NCBI GenBank assembly: GCA_013287275.1
Contig: JABDED010000018.1
Coordinates: 1 to 43,165 of the forward strand
Length of the DNA stretch: 43,165 bases
Direction: 5' to 3'
Origin: Betaproteobacteria bacterium
GTDB taxonomy: Bacteria > Pseudomonadota > Gammaproteobacteria > Burkholderiales > Burkholderiaceae_D
Shown here: positions 38,563-43,165 of the stretch, piece after piece
How positions within the stretch are numbered: position 1 is the first letter of the stretch
Layout of the letters: each line of letters opens with the position of its first letter
The notes under the pieces: generated by a model
Told to the model about the DNA's origin: nothing
Database searches by the model: none
The model's input: the letters and a program-made list of their open reading frames with translations, nothing else
Made by a program: the position numbers and the translations under genes

Positions 38563-38982
38563 TTATTGGCCGACTTGACGGACGACGAACGTTGTCAGTA
38601 ACGGCAATTTAGCTGCAGCCAAGCGGAACGCTTCGCGTGCCAGCGTCTCATCAACCCCATCCATTTCGTACAACATCTTGCCTGGTTGAATCTCGGCAAC
38701 ATAGTACTCAGGATTACCCTTACCGTTACCCATACGGACTTCGGCAGGTTTTTGTGAAATTGGCTTATCCGGGAAAATACGAATCCAGATACGGCCGCCA
38801 CGTTTGATGTGACGAGTCATTGCACGACGTGCAGCTTCGATTTGACGCGCAGTAATACGACCGCGGCCAACCGCCTTCAGACCAAACTCACCAAAAGAAA
38901 CAGCAGTGCCGCGGGTATGCGAGATACCCTTGTTGCGGCCTTTTTGCTCTTTACGATACTTTCTGCGTGCTGGTTGCAGCAT
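38563..38982 (-). CDS. rplP: 50S ribosomal protein L16
   Basis: The 139-residue product starts [20 protein letters not shown] and contains the L16 signatures [20 protein letters not shown] and [20 protein letters not shown]. It helps position A-site tRNA and RF. It is 2 bp after rpsC. Confidence 0.98.
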   Translation of the reverse strand: MLQPARRKYRKEQKGRNKGISHTRGTAVSFGEFGLKAVGRGRITARQIEAARRAMTRHIKRGGRIWIRIFPDKPISQKPAEVRMGNGKGNPEYYVAEIQPGKMLYEMDGVDETLAREAFRLAAAKLPLLTTFVVRQVGQ

Positions 38983-38984
38983 GA

Positions 38985-39824
38985 TTATTCTCCTGCTTTC
39001 TCAGCCGGTGCTGCTACTGCGCCATCAGCCTTGGTGCGAACACGCTTAGCTGCCGGAGCTGCTGCTGTACCGGGTGTAGTTTGTCCTTCTGGGCGCTTGG
39101 CGCGAGGACGGCTATTTGGCTTACCATCGTCACGACGTGGACCACGACGTTTTTTGTCGTCTTCAGGAGTGGATTCGATTACTGGAGCATCGCCATTTGC
39201 CAGGCGATCACCTTTGTAAACCCAAACCTTAACGCCAATAATGCCGTAAGTTGTCGACGCTTCGCCGAAACCGTAGTCGATATCTGCACGCAGAGTATGC
39301 AGAGGCACGCGGCCTTCGCGATACCATTCTTTACGTGCGATCTCGATACCGTTCAAACGGCCGCCGGACATGATCTTGATACCCTTGGCACCCAGACGCA
39401 TCGCATTTTGCATCGCGCGTTTCATCGCGCGACGGAACATGATACGTTTTTCGAGCTGCTGAGCGATAGAATCAGCGATCAGCTGCGCGTCGATTTCTGG
39501 CTTGCGGATTTCTTCGATATTGACGTGTACAGGTACGCCCATCAATTTCGCGAGATCTGTCTTCAGGATTTCGATGTCTTCGCCTTTTTTACCGATCACA
39601 ACGCCTGGACGGGAGCTGTAAATGGTAATGCGGGCATTTTTTGCCGGACGCTCAATAGTGATACGACCTACTGATGCGTTTTTCAGTTTCTTCTTCAGGT
39701 ATTCACGTACCTTCAGATCTTCACCGAGCATGGAGGCAAAGTTACCATTGCCTGCATACCAACGGGAGGACCAGTTACGCGTTACCGCAAGGCGGAAACC
39801 GGTTGGATGTATCTTCTGTCCCAT
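38985..39824 (-). CDS. rpsC: 30S ribosomal protein S3 with long C-terminal tail
   Basis: The first ~210 residues are standard S3: [20 protein letters not shown], the KH domain with GXXG as GKKG ([15 protein letters not shown]), and [13 protein letters not shown]. The product is 279 residues, about 45 longer than E. coli S3. The extra length is a low-complexity tail rich in K, R, D, P and A (from about residue 212) and is probably disordered. S3 forms part of the mRNA entry channel and its helicase. Confidence 0.97.
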   Translation of the reverse strand: MGQKIHPTGFRLAVTRNWSSRWYAGNGNFASMLGEDLKVREYLKKKLKNASVGRITIERPAKNARITIYSSRPGVVIGKKGEDIEILKTDLAKLMGVPVHVNIEEIRKPEIDAQLIADSIAQQLEKRIMFRRAMKRAMQNAMRLGAKGIKIMSGGRLNGIEIARKEWYREGRVPLHTLRADIDYGFGEASTTYGIIGVKVWVYKGDRLANGDAPVIESTPEDDKKRRGPRRDDGKPNSRPRAKRPEGQTTPGTAAAPAAKRVRTKADGAVAAPAEKAGE

Positions 39825-39833
39825 CGTGACTCC

Positions 39834-40166
39834 TTAGTTACCTACAGTCACGTAGATGTGACAGGATTGTTTAGAGATACGATCACCACGACCTTTAGCG
39901 CGCGCTGTGAAGCGCTTCAAGATCGCACCTTTTTCAACATAGATAGTCTTTACTTTCAACTCGTCGATGTCGGCGCCATCATTGTGTTCGGCGTTTGCAA
40001 TGGCAGACTCCAGAACTTTCTTGATGATCGTTGCACCTTTCTTCGGGCTGAAGGCCAAGATGTTCAATGCTTGATCTACTTTTTTACCGCGAATCAGGTC
40101 AGCCACCAGACGACCCTTTTGCTCAGACAGACGCACACCGCGCAGAATTGCTTTAGTTTCCATCAT
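39834..40166 (-). CDS. rplV: 50S ribosomal protein L22
   Basis: The 110-residue product has the L22 body ([20 protein letters not shown]) and the beta-hairpin lining the exit tunnel. The signature [20 protein letters not shown] is followed by the C-terminal HIYVTVGN. It lies 5 bp after rpsS. Confidence 0.98.
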   Translation of the reverse strand: MMETKAILRGVRLSEQKGRLVADLIRGKKVDQALNILAFSPKKGATIIKKVLESAIANAEHNDGADIDELKVKTIYVEKGAILKRFTARAKGRGDRISKQSCHIYVTVGN

Positions 40167-40171
40167 CGCAC

Positions 40172-40447
40172 CTATTTCTTAGCCTTTTTATCGGCGGCGT
40201 GACCCTTGAACGTACGAGTCAGCGCGAATTCGCCAAGTTTGTGACCAACCATGTTTTCGGATACATAAACAGGCACGTGTTGCTTGCCGTTATGTACAGC
40301 GATCGTCAAGCCTATGAAGTCCGGCATAATTGTCGAACGACGTGACCATGTCTTGATTGGCTTTTTGTCTTTGATTGCTTGCGCAGCCTCGACTTTTTTC
40401 ACCAGGTGGGCGTCGCAGAACGGCCCTTTTTTCAATGAACGTGTCAT
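40172..40447 (-). CDS. rpsS: 30S ribosomal protein S19
   Basis: The 91-residue product starts [20 protein letters not shown] and contains [40 protein letters not shown] and the final [10 protein letters not shown]. It is located in the 30S head near S13. Confidence 0.98.
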   Translation of the reverse strand: MTRSLKKGPFCDAHLVKKVEAAQAIKDKKPIKTWSRRSTIMPDFIGLTIAVHNGKQHVPVYVSENMVGHKLGEFALTRTFKGHAADKKAKK

Positions 40448-40457
40448 GAGTTATCCC

Positions 40458-41285
40458 TTATTTCTTACCACGGCGTGAGACGATCATCGAAGTCGTACGC
40501 TTGTTGCGACGTGTCTTCTTACCCTTGGTCTGTTGACCCCATGGCGATACTGGATGACGGCCGGCTGCAGTTTTACCTTCACCACCACCGTGCGGGTGAT
40601 CGACCGGGTTCATGACCACACCGCGAACGGTAGGACGAACACCACGCCAACGCATCGCACCAGCTTTACCAATCTTACGCAGGTTATGTTCACCATTACC
40701 TACTTCGCCAATCGTTGCGCGGCATTCAATATGGATGCGACGAACTTCGCCGGAGCGCAAACGCACCTGGGCATAAGTACCGTCACGCGCCATCAGAACC
40801 ACGCCGGCGCCGGCTGTACGTGCAATTTGCGCACCCTTGCCTGGCAACATTTCCACGCAGTGCATGGTTGTACCGACTGGGATATTGCGAATTGGCAAAC
40901 AGTTACCGGCTTTGATCGGCGCTTGCGAACCATTCATTACCTGGTCGCCAGCAGACAGGCCTTTTGGAGCGATGATGTATTGACGCTCACCATCCGCATA
41001 GCACAACAAAGCGATGTGCGCTGTACGGTTAGGATCGTATTCAATACGCTCTACTTTTGCCGGGATGCCGTCTTTGTTACGACGGAAATCAACGAGGCGA
41101 TAATGCTGCTTGTGACCACCACCGATATGACGGGTAGTGATATGACCGTTGTTATTACGGCCGGCAGTTTTCGATTTCTTTTCCAACAATGCAGCAAACG
41201 GACGACCTTTGTGCAGGCCTTCTGTCACTACTTTTACCATACCACGACGACCTGGCGAGGTTGGCTTCATTTTAACGAGTGCCAT
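40458..41285 (-). CDS. rplB: 50S ribosomal protein L2
   Basis: The 275-residue product shows the L2 pattern: [39 protein letters not shown], and the C-terminal [16 protein letters not shown] with the conserved His near the peptidyl transferase centre. It is required for subunit association. It lies 2 bp after rplW. Confidence 0.98.
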   Translation of the reverse strand: MALVKMKPTSPGRRGMVKVVTEGLHKGRPFAALLEKKSKTAGRNNNGHITTRHIGGGHKQHYRLVDFRRNKDGIPAKVERIEYDPNRTAHIALLCYADGERQYIIAPKGLSAGDQVMNGSQAPIKAGNCLPIRNIPVGTTMHCVEMLPGKGAQIARTAGAGVVLMARDGTYAQVRLRSGEVRRIHIECRATIGEVGNGEHNLRKIGKAGAMRWRGVRPTVRGVVMNPVDHPHGGGEGKTAAGRHPVSPWGQQTKGKKTRRNKRTTSMIVSRRGKK

Positions 41286-41287
41286 GC

Positions 41288-41602
41288 TTATGCCCCCTCG
41301 GTGAAGTTAATTTCCTGACCTGGCTTCAAGCATACAAAAGCGCGTTTTGTATGATTGCGGCGGCCATTAAATTTACCGGTACGTTTTTGTTTGCCCAGAC
41401 GGTTAGCCACTTGGACGGACTCAACCTGAACCTTGAACAGCAGTTCAACTGCCGCTTTGATTTCAGGCTTGGTCGCATCTGGCATCACCAGGAAAACTAC
41501 TTGCTCGTTTTTCTCAGCAACCATAGTTGCTTTTTCCGAAATAACTGGAGCCAGCAGAACCTTCATCAGGCGCTCTTCGCTATGCTTAACTATTGCGTTC
41601 AT
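41288..41602 (-). CDS. rplW: 50S ribosomal protein L23
   Basis: The 104-residue product contains [20 protein letters not shown], the docking face for trigger factor and SRP, and [20 protein letters not shown]. The start overlaps the rplD stop by 4 nt (ATGA), consistent with translational coupling. Confidence 0.98.
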   Translation of the reverse strand: MNAIVKHSEERLMKVLLAPVISEKATMVAEKNEQVVFLVMPDATKPEIKAAVELLFKVQVESVQVANRLGKQKRTGKFNGRRNHTKRAFVCLKPGQEINFTEGA

Positions 41603-42222
41603 GCCAGCATCTCCTCAATCTTTGCCAATGCTGGTTTAGTGATCAACACTTTCTTGTAGAAAACCAAAGAAACTGGATCAGCATAACGCGGCTCAACAAT
41701 CAGCACATTCGCCAGATTACGAGCTGCCAACATCAGGTTTTCATTGAATTCTTCAGTGATAACCAGAACGGAATCCAGACAACCCATGGCCTTCAGCTTC
41801 TCAGACAACAGTTTTGTCTTAGGAGCTTCAACTTCCAGGCTATCAACCACATTCAGACGACCTTCGCGAGCCAACTGGGACAGGATCGAGCAGATACCTG
41901 CGCGATACATCTTCTTGTTGACTTTGTGCGAGAAGTTTTCATCTGGCGAGTTCGGGAATATACGACCACCCCCGCGCCACAGTGGAGAAGAGGACATACC
42001 GGCGCGTGCGCGGCCAGTACCCTTTTGACGCCAAGGCTTCTTGGTTGTGTGGTGGACTTCTTCACGATCTTTTTGCTTGCGATTACCGCTACGGGCATTC
42101 GCCTGGAATGCAACGACGACTTGATGAATCAAGGCTTCGTTGTAATCACGGCCGAAGATAGTGTCAGGTGCAGCAACGTTAGACGCGGCTTGGCCCTGTG
42201 CATTTAGGAGCTTCAGTTCCAT
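41599..42222 (-). CDS. rplD: 50S ribosomal protein L4
   Basis: The 207-residue product has the L4 tunnel loop with [20 protein letters not shown] and [20 protein letters not shown], then the globular C-terminal domain. In E. coli L4 also represses its operon at the S10 leader, which matters for the structured leader found upstream of rplC here. It lies 3 bp after rplC. Confidence 0.98.
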   Translation of the reverse strand: MELKLLNAQGQAASNVAAPDTIFGRDYNEALIHQVVVAFQANARSGNRKQKDREEVHHTTKKPWRQKGTGRARAGMSSSPLWRGGGRIFPNSPDENFSHKVNKKMYRAGICSILSQLAREGRLNVVDSLEVEAPKTKLLSEKLKAMGCLDSVLVITEEFNENLMLAARNLANVLIVEPRYADPVSLVFYKKVLITKPALAKIEEMLA

Positions 42223-42225
42223 ATA

Positions 42226-42882
42226 TTAAGCTCCCTTCTTGGCTTTAACTTTAACAGCAGGCGAAACAATCACCTGACCATTTTTCGCGCCCGGCACGGC
42301 ACCCTTCACCAGCAACAACTGGCGCTCAGCGTCAACGCGAGCGATTTCCAGGTTTTGCACAGTGCGAGTAGCGTCACCCAGGTGACCGGTCATGCGCTTA
42401 CCAGGGAATACACGACCTGGATCCTGCGCCATACCGATAGAACCAGGTACGTTATGCGAACGTGAGTTACCGTGAGTTGCACGACCAGAAGAGAAGTGAT
42501 GGCGCTTGATGGTACCGGCATAGCCTTTACCAATCGTGACACCTTGCACGTCCACTTTCTGACCAGCTTCGAACAATCCAACAGGCACAACATCGCCTGC
42601 CTTCATTTCTGAGGCTTTTGCAGTTTCAACGCGGAATTCTTTAAGGACAGTACCAGCTTCAACACCTGCTTTTGCAAGGTGACCGGCGGCGGCTTTAGTA
42701 ACACGCGACGCACGGCGCTGACCGAAAGTTACCTGAACAGCGGAATAACCATCTGTTTCAGGAGTTTTGATTTGTGTCACGCGGTTGTTGGATACATCCA
42801 AAACTGTAACTGGAATCGAATCCCCGTCATCAGTAAAGATACGCATCATACCAACCTTGCGACCAACAAGGCCCAAGCTCAT
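42226..42882 (-). CDS. rplC: 50S ribosomal protein L3
   Basis: The 218-residue product starts [20 protein letters not shown] and has the internal extension [20 protein letters not shown] with the conserved Gln later methylated in other species ([16 protein letters not shown]). It contacts the peptidyl transferase region. I chose the ATG at 42882, which has GGAG 6 nt upstream; the in-frame GTG and ATG codons just upstream are rejected. A strong promoter and hairpins precede it. Confidence 0.97.
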   Translation of the reverse strand: MSLGLVGRKVGMMRIFTDDGDSIPVTVLDVSNNRVTQIKTPETDGYSAVQVTFGQRRASRVTKAAAGHLAKAGVEAGTVLKEFRVETAKASEMKAGDVVPVGLFEAGQKVDVQGVTIGKGYAGTIKRHHFSSGRATHGNSRSHNVPGSIGMAQDPGRVFPGKRMTGHLGDATRTVQNLEIARVDAERQLLLVKGAVPGAKNGQVIVSPAVKVKAKKGA

Positions 42883-42895
42883 TGTTTTCTCCATT

Positions 42896-42963
42896 CCCAC
42901 CTACGATTGGGTGGGGCTGACTGTTTAAAAAACTTAAACGCATAGGCTCGCAAAATGCGAGCC
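42896..42963 (-). promoter_or_regulatory. Structured leader of the rplC transcript
   Basis: In the ~90-nt leader between the inferred transcription start and rplC there are two perfect hairpins on the minus strand. The first is GGCTCGCA/TGCGAGCC (42945-42963, 3-nt loop), followed by a T-rich stretch. The second is CCCACC/GGTGGG (42896-42915), ending 3 nt before the GGAG ribosome binding site. The position next to the Shine-Dalgarno site suggests translational control, possibly by L4; this is inference. Confidence 0.5.
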
Positions 42964-42979
42964 CACACCTAAGCCTTCG

Positions 42980-43008
42980 ATTATAGCTTGCGAAAAAAAG
43001 TTTTACAA
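42980..43008 (-). promoter_or_regulatory. Sigma-70-type promoter between rpsJ and rplC
   Basis: On the minus strand TTGTAA (43003-43008), a 17-bp spacer and a perfect TATAAT (42980-42985) form a strong candidate promoter. The spacer contains a T7 tract, and the upstream sequence is AT-rich like an UP element. Predicted start is near 42973. Confidence 0.75.
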
Positions 43009-43071
43009 GACTATTTGTTTGAAAATGCCAAAAATTGTGGTATGTGACATTTTCCAATAATTTGAAATTTT

Positions 43072-43117
43072 AAGAGCCTTAGCCGCAACACCATATCGGG
43101 CCACGCCGCCGGCTCTT
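43072..43117 (-). promoter_or_regulatory. Hairpin region after rpsJ
   Basis: AAGAGCC (43111-43117 on the minus strand) can pair with GGCTCTT (43072-43078), a 7-bp stem with a 32-nt loop. Alternatively AGCCG (43110-43114) can pair with CGGCT (43081-43085). The two stems exclude each other. No T-run follows, so it is not a classic terminator. Confidence 0.35.
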
Positions 43118-43128
43118 GGAAATTTCTA

Positions 43129-43165
43129 TTATTGCAATTTGATTTCTACGTCCACGCCAGCTGGC
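43129..43165 (-). CDS. rpsJ: 30S ribosomal protein S10 (C-terminal end only)
   Basis: Only the last 11 codons and the stop are in the window: PAGVDVEIKLQ, the conserved end of S10. The gene runs off the right edge. Its separation from rplC by 246 bp is much larger than in E. coli. Confidence 0.9.
   Translation of the reverse strand, partial: PAGVDVEIKLQ

Overview
The window looks like a chromosomal segment of a betaproteobacterium of the order Burkholderiales, most likely family Oxalobacteraceae (Herminiimonas/Undibacterium/Janthinobacterium-like). This rests on gene order (mrcA | pilMNOPQ-aroK-aroB; cyaY | lptM; cytochrome c4 | engB; the S10-spc-alpha block with infA and rpmJ) and on protein character. 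The family-level call is inference. Gene density is high, codon use is uniform, and I saw no insertion sequence, prophage, CRISPR array, tRNA or rRNA.

Layout. (1) 1-7892, minus strand: the type IV pilus alignment operon pilM-N-O-P-Q, then an Ig-domain (Big) lipoprotein gene, then shikimate kinase read in frame into 3-dehydroquinate synthase (AroKB, cut by the left edge). (2) 8393-10750, plus strand: penicillin-binding protein 1A, divergent from pilM. (3) 10778-12006: frataxin CyaY, the small lipoprotein LptM (its usual partner lysA is absent) and a PlsC-type acyltransferase. (4) 12342-18573, minus strand: the MsrPQ periplasmic methionine sulfoxide reductase system, the system II cytochrome c maturation proteins CcsB/ResC and ResB, and a dihaem cytochrome c4. 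(5) 18918-25612, plus strand: the GTPase EngB, HemB, a YhhN-family lysoplasmalogenase, an alkylglycerol-monooxygenase-like di-iron membrane hydroxylase, a CorA-type metal transporter and exonuclease I. (6) 25670-28574, minus strand: 1-Cys peroxiredoxin, DsbD and CutA. (7) 28741-43165, minus strand: the ribosomal protein block from rplQ back to the 3' end of rpsJ, including rpoA, secY, infA and rpmJ.

How the genes fit together. PilM-N-O-P form the inner-membrane platform that connects to the PilQ secretin. CcsB and ResB attach haem to apocytochromes such as the adjacent cytochrome c4, and HemB makes the haem precursor. MsrPQ, DsbD and the peroxiredoxin serve envelope and thiol redox repair. 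The ribosomal block corresponds to the E. coli S10, spc and alpha operons, but here it is punctuated by promoters and hairpins: a consensus -10 promoter between rpsJ and rplC, a non-coding gap at the S10/spc boundary, and terminator-like hairpins on both sides of rpsD.

Most interesting points. First, a lysoplasmalogenase gene sits next to a gene resembling animal alkylglycerol monooxygenase, which suggests an ether-lipid cleavage module. Second, the engB-hemB gap holds a minus-strand RNA-like element with exactly alternating terminator and antiterminator stems. Third, the ribosomal operons carry structured leaders. Fourth, an Ig-like lipoprotein sits inside the pilus operon next to a fused AroKB. 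All functional statements come from reading the sequence and from family knowledge recalled from memory; no database search was run.
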